DNA from: JABAAI01 sp965261955
Lineage (GTDB): Bacteria > Spirochaetota > Leptospiria > Leptospirales > Leptonemataceae
Length of the DNA stretch: 64,000 nucleotides
Assembly (NCBI GenBank): GCA_965261955.1
Contig: CBDHEM010000071.1
Span: 186,001-250,000, forward strand
Reading direction: 5' to 3'
The notes beneath the pieces were generated by a model. That model searched no databases, was not told the DNA's origin, and saw nothing but the letters and a program-made list of their open reading frames with translations. The stretch's first letter is position 1, and every line of letters begins with the position of its first letter. Shown piece after piece: positions 46,513 to 55,350 of this stretch. The position numbers and the translations under genes were made by a program.

Positions 46513-46878
46513 CTATTCTTTTTGAGACTTATTTTTGCGAACCTGACTAATTGCAGAACGTAAAAACTCAATGCGAACATCATTACCTACATTCACTATA
46601 ACACTATTTTCCTTTACAGAAGAAACCGTACCTAATATTCCACTACCCGTAGTCACAGGATCTCCTTTATCTAAAGCTTTCAACATTTCCTTTTTACGTT
46701 TTTCTTCTTTGCGTTGAGGCCGAATCAGAAGAAAATACATGGAGACAACAAGGGCTCCCAACATAAGAAAAAAGCTGAATTGTCCGCCAGAACTAGAAGT
46801 ATTTCCCCCTGTACTAGGATTTTGAGTGGGTGCGGGTTCTATTAATTGTTGAGCAAGATATACGGAAAAAGAGTACAC
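46513..46878 (-). CDS. yajC: Preprotein translocase subunit YajC
   Basis: 121 residues with one helix (FFLMLGALVVSMYFLLIRPQ) and the cytoplasmic domain LKALDKGDPVTTGSGILGTV, SVIVNVGNDVRIEFLRSAI. The start is GTG at 46878. YajC joins the SecDF complex. First gene of the yajC-unknown-secD-secF run. Confidence 0.95.
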   Translation of the reverse strand: MYSFSVYLAQQLIEPAPTQNPSTGGNTSSSGGQFSFFLMLGALVVSMYFLLIRPQRKEEKRKKEMLKALDKGDPVTTGSGILGTVSSVKENSVIVNVGNDVRIEFLRSAISQVRKNKSQKE

Positions 46879-46979
46879 AATCCATCAATCTAAGTTTGAT
46901 CTTTTTTGTCGAGTACGAAAAACATTGACAATGATAGGGAAAAAAAGAATCTGCCAGAGGGTGGGAGGAGAAAAATAAA

Positions 46980-47345
46980 ATGCAAAAAGAAATCGAAGGT
47001 GTATTAAACGCAGGCATTGCTTTATTTCGTGCAGGTGAAGGTGGTGTTAGTTCTGCAATTAGTCAGGTGAAAGATTCCTTTGAAGAATTGAAAAAGAAGG
47101 GTGCCGCTGATAAGAGTGAAGCTTCTGTTAAATTACGTTCAGCTGTAGAAGACATTTCTGACCGTGTTGATGAACTAGCCAACAAAGCTGGCAGTGCTTA
47201 TAAAGATGGTGTCTCCCAATTAGAAGGGCAATACAATACCGTTGTGGAGCAAATCAAACAAGTCATCCCTAGCGATAAAGTTAATCAGTTGAAAGATAAA
47301 ATCAGTTCTTTACGGGAAGCAATCAAAGAAAAGGTCTCTAAATAA
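46980..47345 (+). CDS. Small phasin-like helical protein
   Basis: 121 residues, almost all helical and charged (RSAVEDISDRVDELANKAGS, LKDKISSLREAIKEKVSK), which resembles phasin or other granule-associated helical proteins. The RBS GGGAGGAG lies close upstream of ATG 46980 and is the strongest in the window. Codons look more favoured (few rare ones), suggesting high expression. An A/T stretch with T7 follows the stop and may be a terminator. The exact role is unknown. Confidence 0.7.
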   Translation: MQKEIEGVLNAGIALFRAGEGGVSSAISQVKDSFEELKKKGAADKSEASVKLRSAVEDISDRVDELANKAGSAYKDGVSQLEGQYNTVVEQIKQVIPSDKVNQLKDKISSLREAIKEKVSK

Positions 47346-47649
47346 AAGATAATTTTTTTGTTATATTTGGGATCATTTTCTTGGGAGCATTTCCATTGGA
47401 GTTAACTCTGAATTACAAATAGAGACGGAGAGTAGTTACATCGAAAAGGATAAAGTATACGTTTATGCTTGCGTCTTATACTCTGCTCTCTGTTCTCTTT
47501 ATTTAGACGATTATGATCATAAATATTCGGAGGCTTCGTTTGTTTCCATATTTGTACTGGGGGTTATCGCCTCTGTTACGTTCTTTTTCATAGTGTCCTG
47601 TTTTTTTAGACATGTGTGTATATCCATATCCTTGCCAATATAAGCCCAG
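47346..47649. other. Intergenic region, nothing recognised
   Basis: About 300 bases before queF. I looked for a preQ1 riboswitch (the expected C-rich loop and A-rich tail) and found no match. No repeat or RNA gene is visible. Confidence 0.4.
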
Positions 47650-48096
47650 ATGACGACACTCCATACGGCGAGCTATGATGGACGCCAGCAAAACATACGA
47701 GAGATGGTGTCTCCTCCCATAGAAGTTTTTCAAAACATCTATGAAGATCGCTCCTATCGAATAGATTTTTCCATATCTGAATTTAGTGCCATTTGCCCCA
47801 AAACAAGTCTTCCGGATTATGGAGAATTGCTCATATCCTATCGCCCTAGAGCTTACTGCCTTGAGCTAAAAAGTCTAAAGGAGTACGTCCTATTCTATAG
47901 AAATCTAGGTATTTTTCAAGAAAATGTGGCTAACCGAGTCAAAGATGATCTTATCCGTGCTTGCCTGCCTTCTTGGCTTCGAATTCATTTGGACTACAAT
48001 GTTAGAGGTGGCATCAAAACACGCGTAACGACTCTCTATTCTATTAGTCGAAATACCTCTAACAGAAGTAGCTCGAAAGATAGTCCTCCCCTATGA
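47650..48096 (+). CDS. queF: NADPH-dependent 7-cyano-7-deazaguanine reductase
   Basis: 148 residues of the short, single-domain QueF type. Nucleophile C49 and acid D56 are in FSAICPKTSLPDYGEL, and the substrate motif LELKSLKEY is present. It makes preQ1 for queuosine in tRNA. No other queuosine gene is nearby. It starts a plus-strand run with murD and ftsW. The ATG at 47650 lacks a clear ribosome site; ATG at residue 19 is possible. Confidence 0.94.
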   Translation: MTTLHTASYDGRQQNIREMVSPPIEVFQNIYEDRSYRIDFSISEFSAICPKTSLPDYGELLISYRPRAYCLELKSLKEYVLFYRNLGIFQENVANRVKDDLIRACLPSWLRIHLDYNVRGGIKTRVTTLYSISRNTSNRSSSKDSPPL

Positions 48097-48145
48097 ATGC
48101 CAGCGATCCATAGCAGTCCATTTTATATCGAAATCACTGTACTAT

Positions 48146-49708
48146 ATGATGACGTCCCATACACGCGGGAAAAAGACTCGTGCACCCTTCACTCTAGAAA
48201 ATCAAACCATTTTAGTCTGTGGGGCCAGTGGACTTTCTGGAAGCTATGCAGCCAGTCTTGGCCTTTCTCTTTTTGCAAATGTTTTACTCTCGGATCAAAA
48301 CCCAACACATCATCCAAAATTTCATCAGCTTCTCTCTTCTCCCCGAGTTCAAGATCTTCGTCCCAGACAAGATGCAAAAATTCTAAAGGAGCACCAAATA
48401 GATGCCATCATCGTTTCTCCGGGATTAGACCCAAATATAGACATACTAACAGTAGCCCATGCAAAAGGCATCCCTATTTACGCAGAAAATGATTTTGGTT
48501 ATTATTATCTTTTGGAGCGATACAAAAGAGAGAACAGAGGCAAACCATATATTATTGCCATAACGGGTACGGATGGGAAATCCACAACAACGGCTCTTTT
48601 GTGTGAGTTAATTAATAAAAGCACCCACCTAAAGGCTGTCGCCTGCGGAAATTTTGGAAGACCACTTTCAGAAATCGCTTTGGATCCATTACTTTATGAC
48701 ATACTCGTTGTAGAATGTTCTTCATTTCAACTGGAACGCCTCACCTATTTTCATCCTCACACAAGCCTACTCTTAAACTTATCTAACGACCACAGGGAAC
48801 GCTACAACAACCAAGAAGCGTATTTTGAAGCAAAAGCAAATATTTGTCGCAAACAAACGATAGATGATTTACTCATCGTCTCAACAGATCTCCAAGAATA
48901 TCTGATCAAACACCTACACAAAACAAAAAACACAACGAACAGCCCACGTCTTTTGCCTCTAGAGCTTAAAACGAATATGGGAACAAAGGAGGGTGATGAA
49001 ATTTTTCACTGGGGAAGCGAAATGCTAATCAAAGCCAAAGACCTAGCTCTTGTCGGGAAACATAATTACCACAACATACTTTTTTCTCTAGCTGCCTTGA
49101 AAGAATTGGAAAGTCGCCTTTCTGTCCATATCCATCTGGAGCTTCTCAAAAAAAATCTTAGAGATTTTCGTGGTCTACCACATCGACTAGAGTATATCGG
49201 TGCTCTAAATCTTTGTCAAGAGAATCGGCACTATGCTTTATCTTGCTACAATGATAGTAAAGCCACCACTTTACAGGCCGTTAAAGCAGCTCTCGAAAGT
49301 TTTCCACAAAATCATGTCTTTTTACTATGTGGAGGCCGGTTGAAAAAAGAGAGCCATTTTTCTTACTTAAAACAAGTTCAGGTAACGGCCTTTTTCCAAC
49401 TAGACATCTTTCCATTTGGAGAAGCAGGCGCAAGCATTCATCAACAAATCCAAGGAGAAACATTTCCTTTTTCCCATAAGCTCCATCCTCCCTCTCCCCA
49501 TTTGAAAAGTGGATTTGAGCTAGCCAAGAATATTGCCGAAAGCTATACTAAGGACTTAGCTAGTGCACAAACGACAAAACAAAAAGGTCTCATTTTATTA
49601 TTAAGCCCAGGATGTGCCTCATTTGACGCCTATCAAAATTACCTCCAGAGGGGAAAACACTTCCTCCAATTGGTACAAGAATATGGGAAAGACCACAAAA
49701 ACTCCTAG
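48146..49708 (+). CDS. murD: UDP-N-acetylmuramoylalanine-D-glutamate ligase
   Basis: 520 residues. ATP-binding IAITGTDGKSTTTALLCELI, substrate-site VVECSSFQLERL, and the C-terminal YNDSKATTLQAVKAAL are clear MurD motifs. It adds D-Glu to the muramic acid peptide in the cytoplasm. The protein is longer than the E. coli form (438). It follows queF by about 50 bases and overlaps ftsW. Confidence 0.94.
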   Translation: MMTSHTRGKKTRAPFTLENQTILVCGASGLSGSYAASLGLSLFANVLLSDQNPTHHPKFHQLLSSPRVQDLRPRQDAKILKEHQIDAIIVSPGLDPNIDILTVAHAKGIPIYAENDFGYYYLLERYKRENRGKPYIIAITGTDGKSTTTALLCELINKSTHLKAVACGNFGRPLSEIALDPLLYDILVVECSSFQLERLTYFHPHTSLLLNLSNDHRERYNNQEAYFEAKANICRKQTIDDLLIVSTDLQEYLIKHLHKTKNTTNSPRLLPLELKTNMGTKEGDEIFHWGSEMLIKAKDLALVGKHNYHNILFSLAALKELESRLSVHIHLELLKKNLRDFRGLPHRLEYIGALNLCQENRHYALSCYNDSKATTLQAVKAALESFPQNHVFLLCGGRLKKESHFSYLKQVQVTAFFQLDIFPFGEAGASIHQQIQGETFPFSHKLHPPSPHLKSGFELAKNIAESYTKDLASAQTTKQKGLILLLSPGCASFDAYQNYLQRGKHFLQLVQEYGKDHKNS

Positions 49709-50966
49709 CTTTTGTCATAAAAACCAAACCAAAAAACAAATCAAAAACGATACACCCATAGACAGCCCTATATTTGTGAGAAAGGGAAAAGGTAGAGAGG
49801 TAAATGAACATCCTCTAGGAAGCTCTAGCCACACACACACAAATGACTTCTGTGACACCCATGGCCGAGATATATTGCTCTGCTGTGCTATACTTTTTTT
49901 AGCCTTTGGGGGGGTACTCGCCATGCATCCCATTTCTTCCATCATAGGAGATCAAAAATACCAAGATACAACATATTTTCTAAAAAGACAAGCCCTCGCC
50001 TTAGGCATAGGGCTGGTTGCCATGCTTTTCTTTTCCACTATTCGTCTCCAAGTCATTTCACGACTAGCCACTCTGGGAATATTCGCCTGTCTGTTTCTTT
50101 TGAGTTTAGTTTTTATTCCGGGACTGGGAAAAAGCGTGACTTCTTCTCATGGTAATTTCTACCGTTGGTTAACTCTAGGCCCCTTTACTTTTCAACCCTC
50201 TGAGTTTAGTAAAATTGCTCTCATTTGTTTTTTGGCCCAAACTCTACACCTAATTCATTCCAATGAATTAGGTGTTCCTCAGATTTTAAAACGAAGTTTT
50301 TTAATTGGTGCCGTTCTCCTGATGATTCTGGCAGAACCACAGTATGGCACAACCCTATGCATACTCGGCATCATTTTTGTTTTAATTTATGTAGCTGGTT
50401 TCCCCCTACTACGTCTCTTGGGAATTGCTCTCAGCTTTCTGCCTATCATTGCTATACTCGCCTTATTTTGGAATTACCGCCTAGAACGGCTAAGCGTTTG
50501 GCTAAACCCATATAAATACAGGTTCGAGGGTGGCTATCAGTTGGTCACTTCGTTCCGCGCCTTTCAAGATGGGGGACTTATGGGTAAGCCCCTAGCTAGT
50601 GGTATTGCACACCGTTATCTAACTTACGGCCATACTGACTTTGCTCTGGCTCTTTTTGTGGAAGACTTTGGTTGGATAGGAGTCTGTCTTTTATTGGGTG
50701 GATTTACTTTTTTTCTTTGGCGTACTCTATATATTTTACGTAAAGTTGAAGATACTTTTGCCTTTCTATTGGGCATAGGTGCTCTAACGATGATTATGGG
50801 GCAGGCTCTTTTAAATCTTTTTGTGGTAACGGGTATGCTTCCCATAACAGGAGTAGGATTACCTTTTTTAAGTTACGGTGGGTCTTCCCTAATCACAACT
50901 CTGATACTATGTGGTTTACTTCTCAATGTAGGGACTTTTGCAAAATACAAAAAGACAGGAAGTTAA
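49683..50966 (+). CDS. ftsW: FtsW/RodA/SpoVE-family lipid II polymerase (FtsW)
   Basis: About 427 residues from ATG 49683, overlapping the murD 3' end by 26 bases; an ATG at 49614 is less likely. Ten membrane helices and SEDS motifs occur: FTFQPSEFSKIALICFLAQ, NPYKYRFEGGYQL, and TGVGLPFLSYGGSSLITTL. It forms septal glycan with a class B PBP. The last dozen residues (GTFAKYKKTGS) and the stop are encoded inside an R1 element. Placement after murD is typical of the cell-wall cluster. Confidence 0.92.
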   Translation: MGKTTKTPSFCHKNQTKKQIKNDTPIDSPIFVRKGKGREVNEHPLGSSSHTHTNDFCDTHGRDILLCCAILFLAFGGVLAMHPISSIIGDQKYQDTTYFLKRQALALGIGLVAMLFFSTIRLQVISRLATLGIFACLFLLSLVFIPGLGKSVTSSHGNFYRWLTLGPFTFQPSEFSKIALICFLAQTLHLIHSNELGVPQILKRSFLIGAVLLMILAEPQYGTTLCILGIIFVLIYVAGFPLLRLLGIALSFLPIIAILALFWNYRLERLSVWLNPYKYRFEGGYQLVTSFRAFQDGGLMGKPLASGIAHRYLTYGHTDFALALFVEDFGWIGVCLLLGGFTFFLWRTLYILRKVEDTFAFLLGIGALTMIMGQALLNLFVVTGMLPITGVGLPFLSYGGSSLITTLILCGLLLNVGTFAKYKKTGS

Positions 50967-51037
50967 TCTTCTAAAGAACCTTAGATTGGCGATTCATGGC
51001 ACTCTAGTTGCAATTCTTTACATTTTGCAACAGTCTC
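50930..51037 (+). repeat. R1 interspersed element, copy 9, overlapping ftsW 3' end
   Basis: Ends GGGACTTTTGCAAAATAC and TTTACATTTTGCAACAGTC with core CTTCTAAAGAACCTTAGATT. It supplies the last codons and stop of ftsW. Confidence 0.9.
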
Positions 51038-51104
51038 ATGTGATACATAATACAACGAAGCAAGAGTATACTGGTTTAAACCCTAAAACTATGCACTATT
51101 TTTT

Positions 51105-51137
51105 ATTTAATCTTTATTTAATCTTTATTTAATCTTA
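51105..51137 (+). repeat. Three tandem copies of an 11-mer
   Basis: ATTTAATCTTT occurs three times in a row at 51105-51137 (last base differs) in the intergenic region between ftsW and the Asp-rich lipoprotein. Confidence 0.8.
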
Positions 51138-51313
51138 TTGTAATAATTTGTAGGATAAATTTACTTGCCGACGGATGGACCTCTTGATGTACTAACTAAA
51201 AGAGACAAAAAAAAAGAAATATTTAAGCAAGGAGAGTCACTTTACGTCAGTTTTCACGCTGGTTTATTGTGCTGTAAGTTATGAAAAATAAAAGTAAAAA
51301 CCTCGTTCTGGAC

Positions 51314-51335
51314 AACAGTTCCACAACAGTTCCAC
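51314..51335 (+). repeat. Two tandem copies of an 11-mer in a signal-peptide region
   Basis: AACAGTTCCAC occurs twice in tandem. Removing both copies joins ATG 51281 to the reading frame of the lipoprotein gene downstream, so the repeat probably decides whether it is translated. Confidence 0.75.
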
Positions 51336-51365
51336 ATTAGGAAGATATTACCTGTAATTTTGATT

Positions 51366-51992
51366 ATGGCGTTATCTTTGATGATTGCCTGTAAAAATGA
51401 TGATGATGATGATGGTGGCGGTGGTGGTGGTAGTGATGATAGTAGCGGTATACGAGATTGTAATAATAATTTTGTAAGTATCCCTACAAATGGAGTCTTT
51501 TCTGATCCTAAAAATGATGTGCCCCAAGGTTTTATAGACTTAAAAAGTATGGAAATTGTTGTGAGTGGAAGCACTGTAAGCATTGAACTCACAATGGAAG
51601 ACTTACCAAATATGCTCACGTTTGATCATACGGAACTCCCTGTTGATGAAACAAATTATAGGTGGAGTGTTACCTTTGATATGGACTCGGATGGAGTTCT
51701 CTCTGAAAATGATTTATTGTATTCTGTTTCCTATTTTAAACAAAACAGAGCAGAGAGTAGCCGGATGCTTTTGGCTACAACTCAGGGGAGTCTTTGGAAA
51801 TATGAGGCAGACCTATCTACAACCACTACCCGTGCAGCTGCTGTAACTAAAACAGGAAATATGCTAAAGGCTGCCGCTGTACAGCCTCCCACGGGAATTG
51901 CTGCGTCTACGATGCTGAACCGGATGGTTTGTTTTGAGACATTTTTCTCCGAAAAAGATGGGGAGTTTTTTCAAGATTTATATCCCAATTGA
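51366..51992 (+). CDS. Asp/Gly-rich lipoprotein, unknown function (start disrupted or phase-variable)
   Basis: About 208 residues from ATG 51366. The hydrophobic core SLMIAC with Cys gives a lipobox, followed by a D5-G6 stretch and a folded domain with FDMDSDGVLSENDLLY, an EF-hand-like loop. The apparent signal is short. If the 22-bp tandem repeat at 51314-51335 were removed, ATG 51281 would give MKNKSKNLVLD followed by IRKILPVILIMALSLMIAC, a perfect lipoprotein signal. I do not recognise the family. The gene stands alone. Confidence 0.7.
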   Translation: MALSLMIACKNDDDDDGGGGGGSDDSSGIRDCNNNFVSIPTNGVFSDPKNDVPQGFIDLKSMEIVVSGSTVSIELTMEDLPNMLTFDHTELPVDETNYRWSVTFDMDSDGVLSENDLLYSVSYFKQNRAESSRMLLATTQGSLWKYEADLSTTTTRAAAVTKTGNMLKAAAVQPPTGIAASTMLNRMVCFETFFSEKDGEFFQDLYPN

Positions 51993-52157
51993 AGGAGTTT
52001 TACTATTTCAAGTTAAAATAAAAAATTGAAATTAAGGAGTGCTTGGCGACCTAGCTACTGTCTTTATAGCGATTAACAAGAACCCCGAACATATTCAAAA
52101 TCTGCATAGCATGTTTTTTTCTCCATAACTTAAACAAAAACAAAAAGACCAAAATAA

Positions 52158-52646
52158 TTAGTTCTTTGGTGCTGTCGTCCCTTTCAGTCGAAGTAAACAG
52201 CCCCTGCGAGAACATTGGTCAGAGTTAATGACTTCGCCATCTTGTAACACCTCGACACGTCCAATTCCATAATCTGTGCGTTTGCGTGTCAATATCACGT
52301 ATTTTACTGTACCTTTGGCTTCGTAAAGGTCTATGTAGTCTGGTGATATAGATAAACACCCAATCAATCTTGATGGACTTTGGTCGTGGTCTGTCATGTA
52401 AGAAATATCTATAGCTGAATAAGGACAAGTTAGTGTAAGGGATACCGGATAAGAATGCCCACTATCTTCTTCATTACTACAACCCGAGAATAAAAACGTA
52501 AAGCTTGCCAATAACAATGCCCAACGAAAGTAAAGGAAGAATGTCTCTAAACTGGAAACAAAAAGAGACTCAAAAGCCCCCAATAGGTATTTTATTGGTA
52601 TTTTATTTTTTACCGATCGCTTTAACCCCTTAAAACTATACATCAT
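52158..52646 (-). CDS. Small lipoprotein of unknown function
   Basis: 162 residues. The hydrophobic stretch YFRWALLLASFTFLFSGC ends in a clear lipobox (FSGC); a 40-residue leader precedes it, so the start may be internal. The mature part has four further cysteines and no recognised domain. It is convergent with the Asp-rich lipoprotein gene, about 165 bases apart. Confidence 0.7.
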   Translation of the reverse strand: MMYSFKGLKRSVKNKIPIKYLLGAFESLFVSSLETFFLYFRWALLLASFTFLFSGCSNEEDSGHSYPVSLTLTCPYSAIDISYMTDHDQSPSRLIGCLSISPDYIDLYEAKGTVKYVILTRKRTDYGIGRVEVLQDGEVINSDQCSRRGCLLRLKGTTAPKN

Positions 52647-52687
52647 TTTTTATATTTTTAAATATTTCTCCTCATATTTTGATAGTA

Positions 52688-52786
52688 GAGTTGTTACAAA
52701 AGAGCATCAGGGCTTCAAAAATGGGTAGCCTACGCTTTGTATTTCTAAATTATGAGCCGATTTTTCGCAACAAGCCATTCAAAGGC
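52688..52786. repeat. R3 element with R1-like ends
   Basis: Ends GAGTTGTTACAAAAGAG and CGATTTTTCGCAACAAGCC are imperfect inverted repeats similar to R1 ends, but the interior does not match R1. Only one copy was seen. Confidence 0.45.
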
Positions 52787-52885
52787 CTCTCACGACTATG
52801 AGACTCTTATTCACTTGTCAGCAATTTTAATGGCAGTAATATGAGGGTCGGACAGTAATCGACAGAAATCTCGTTTGTGGCTTTC

Positions 52886-52912
52886 CCATAAATATTTAAT
52901 GAATATTTATGG
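52886..52912. other. Perfect 11-bp hairpin
   Basis: CCATAAATATT, loop TAATG, AATATTTATGG. It has no adjacent T-run and lies in a region without a gene (52787-53010), which holds nothing else recognisable. Confidence 0.6.
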
Positions 52913-53010
52913 TGATTATTTTGTATTGCAATACTAAACCTGAAGATTTCTCATAGTCTTAGAGCGTTATTTGGGGTGAAATACAAGAACTGCTATATGG
53001 TCATACCTCC

Positions 53011-53334
53011 TCACGAAAAAAGGTCTTCTGCTTTTGTTTTCGTTTCGATAAAATCAAAATCATCTCGATCAATCAGAGTGAAATTTAAATCATCCTTCTG
53101 AATTCTGTCTAATATTTTAGCTACCTCAGAAATTTTCTTTTGATTCGTTGCTAAATAACGAAACTCTGTACCACATCCCTTGCATATTTTCTCATTTATA
53201 TAATTCAAACCAATCTGCTTACAGTTCCCACAAGTCCCGTAAAAATCGTCTATCACCATCAAATGCTTGCGGATAGATGTGACATCTGATTTTGTCCAGA
53301 CTCGCAAAAAAAAATATTCACCTTTCTTTGTCAT
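53011..53334 (-). CDS. Zinc-ribbon protein of unknown function
   Basis: 107 residues with CGNCKQIGLNYINEKICKGC (two CxxC pairs), which should bind zinc. The rest is helical and acidic. No family is recognised. It lies between a hairpin region and a non-coding region, so its regulatory context is unclear. Confidence 0.6.
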   Translation of the reverse strand: MTKKGEYFFLRVWTKSDVTSIRKHLMVIDDFYGTCGNCKQIGLNYINEKICKGCGTEFRYLATNQKKISEVAKILDRIQKDDLNFTLIDRDDFDFIETKTKAEDLFS

Positions 53335-53946
53335 AAAATACCAACAGCTTCTACTCAGTTAGAGTCATTATTCATACTGCAAAAAATTGCACTACAAAAA
53401 ATAAAAACACTTTTGTTTGAGAGGAGCATACCAGAGCTTTTTTACAAAAATTCAATTTTAGCGTATTTTATCCCTATAGCCAATTCTTGAATTTTATTCC
53501 ATGGTACCTCAGCAGTCGTTCCCAATTCCAGTGACACTAAGCATTGCTGTGTCATTAAAATTTTTTGTGATATTTCTGATAATATGCCTATCAACGCCTA
53601 ATCTTTTGATTAGGCCGCCGATTGCGTGTTCTATGATATGTCCTTTGCTTACTGATCGTTTTATTTGCAAACCTCAGGCCAGATGGACTCTGGACAGTGG
53701 ATACAAATATGTGGATAGTACCCCATATGGTATTGATATTCTCCCGGAAAGATTATTGTCCGATGCCGATAGACTAAATACTGTTAGAAGATAAATGACA
53801 GCATTTGAGAAAAAAGAGGCAATACAGTATTTCATCAAAAATATAGTCAAATGAGATTTGGAAACGTTTTTGGAAACGTTTATAAAACATAAGAGACACT
53901 GATTTGTAGTCTTACGTTAATAAGATACGATTTTCCTATAGTTATC
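53335..53946. other. Long non-coding region with R2 copy
   Basis: About 610 bases. An R2 repeat lies at 53433-53490. A minus-strand open stretch near 53520-53700 reads ITGKGH-free but in one frame contains SKGHIIEHAIGGLIKRLGV and RNITKNFNDTAMLSVTGIGN; I cannot assign it. From 53805 a block of 140 bases is repeated upstream of the second Rpn gene and holds a 12-bp tandem duplication (53858-53881). Confidence 0.45.
53433..53490 (+). repeat. R2 repeat, copy 2
   Basis: GAGCTTTTTTACAAAAATTC followed by AATTTTAGCGTATTTTATCC and CTATAGCCAATTCTTGAATT, similar to the copy at 36875-36930. Confidence 0.65.
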
Positions 53947-54840
53947 ATGGCCACAAATAAAAAGATAACCCTTACCCTCGATACCTTCTTTAAGATACAA
54001 TGCACTGAGTTTTTTGAGGCGTTAGGTTGTCAGGTATTAACAGAAGTTGAGTTATTCAAACAGCCTAGACGCTTGGATGTACTGATTATTGAGGGAGGGG
54101 AAGGGAGAGGGGCTTTGCAACAGCCCCAAGAAGGAACACAGGCAAAACATGCCATGCACAAGAAGTTTCATCTTTTAGATTATTTCCAGAAATATAATTT
54201 AATCAGTTATAAGTCTTTTCGTGATCGCTTTTCTATTTCGGATATTCGAGATGCCATGATCTATCATCAAAGCTATTTGAATTTGGAAAAGAAAGCAAAT
54301 GAAGCCAACAGCACCGTTAGCCTGATCGTATCACAAAAACCATCGAAGTTTTTAAGTGAGACTACAAGTAAAGTATCGCAACAAGTAAAAGGACGTTATG
54401 TGATCGACTACCAAGCATTTAAGGTTTATATTTTAAACATTGAGGAAGCTCCACTAAATGACAGCCTGGATGGTATTTTCTTGTCAGAGTTTGTTAAGGA
54501 TAAGAAGAAGATTACCATGCCAGCTCATGTACGAAGAGGACTGGTTAGTGATAAAAAAATCGTCGACATACTAGAAGAAGGGCTTAAAACTAGGTTAGTT
54601 ACCTTTGAAGGGAGGATATTAGATATGGGAGCAGTTGCAGACATCACAAAATATGTTTTACCTGAATTGGAAAAGGCAGAGGCCAGAGGCAAAGCGGAAG
54701 GTAAGGCAGAAATCTTTAAAAAGATGTACGCTAACGGCCAGTCCATATCTCAAATTTCTTCTATGACCGGTCTTTCAGAAGCGGAATGCCAACGCATACT
54801 GTCTTTCACCCACCATGAAGGTGACCCCATGAAAAAGTAA
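53947..54840 (+). CDS. Rpn-type putative nuclease/transposase-like protein, copy A
   Basis: 297 residues. The start LTLDTFFKIQCTEFFEALGC and FKQPRRLDVLIIEGG resembles the PD-(D/E)XK core of Rpn-like (recombination-promoting nuclease) proteins; the C-terminal GKAEGKAEIFKKMYANGQSI and SQISSMTGLSEAECQRIL is the tail typical of that group. It is about 90 percent like copy B. Near residue 55 is a variable, Gly/Gln-rich insert whose DNA is an R1-end-like palindrome (54109-54127). Family assignment is by pattern; activity is unproven. Confidence 0.7.
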   Translation: MATNKKITLTLDTFFKIQCTEFFEALGCQVLTEVELFKQPRRLDVLIIEGGEGRGALQQPQEGTQAKHAMHKKFHLLDYFQKYNLISYKSFRDRFSISDIRDAMIYHQSYLNLEKKANEANSTVSLIVSQKPSKFLSETTSKVSQQVKGRYVIDYQAFKVYILNIEEAPLNDSLDGIFLSEFVKDKKKITMPAHVRRGLVSDKKIVDILEEGLKTRLVTFEGRILDMGAVADITKYVLPELEKAEARGKAEGKAEIFKKMYANGQSISQISSMTGLSEAECQRILSFTHHEGDPMKK

Positions 54841-54847
54841 AAATAGA

Positions 54848-54954
54848 GGTGCTTTGCAAAAGTACAAAAAAAAAGAGAAATGCCTGCATAGAATGCCTTA
54901 AATTGATATTTTACAGTGCTCTATTTGCACTTCTTTACATTTCGCACCAGCCTT
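54848..54954 (+). repeat. R1 interspersed element, copy 10
   Basis: Left end AGGTGCTTTGCAAAAGTAC, right end TTACATTTCGCACCAGCC, core AGAATGCCTTAAATTGATAT. It begins within a few bases of the copy A stop codon. A second right-end fragment follows at 55014-55034. Confidence 0.9.
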
Positions 54955-55013
54955 GCCTTTTTCGCGCCCTTAAAATTGGGGCTTTGCCCTATCAAAGCTA
55001 CCAAGAGAGCCTC

Positions 55014-55034
55014 CCAACATTTCGCAACAGCCCC
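55014..55034 (+). repeat. R1 right-end fragment
   Basis: CATTTCGCAACAGCCCC without a left end. It lies between the two Rpn genes; the remaining stretch up to 55224 has no gene. Confidence 0.55.
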
Positions 55035-55350
55035 TTCATCATCTCTAATACTTCGTAAAGAGGATATGCGTATCATGAATCCCTCTTGCTATAGATTTGT
55101 TTTTGTACCATTTGCATCCGAGGTTTTTTATATTTATCGATTGGTACAGTTTTCATTTGTTTGGGTTGACTATATTTCTAAGATGAATTTGGATTTGTAG
55201 TAAAGACTGTGAATTCAAGTCCAAAAAAAAAGAGGCAATACAGTATTTCATCAAAATTATAGTCAAATGAGATTTGGAAGCGTTTATAGAACATAAGAGA
55301 CACTGATTTGTAGTCTTACGTTAATAAGATACGATTTTCCTATAGTTATC

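Noticed and set aside
47346..47649. Possible preQ1 riboswitch before queF
   Set aside because: No match to the expected loop and tail was found, and the region has no paired stem that fits.
48097..48492. Plus-strand frame of 131 codons over the murD start
   Set aside because: It is out of frame within murD and has no pattern of its own.
50938..51132. Short frame across R1 copy 9 and the 11-bp repeats
   Set aside because: It is made of repeat sequence and has no start signal or family pattern.
38766..53760. A 16-base match TATTGATATTCTCCCG between the IS256 remnant and 53740
   Set aside because: Sequence on either side does not match, and one such coincidence is expected by chance in AT-rich DNA of this size.
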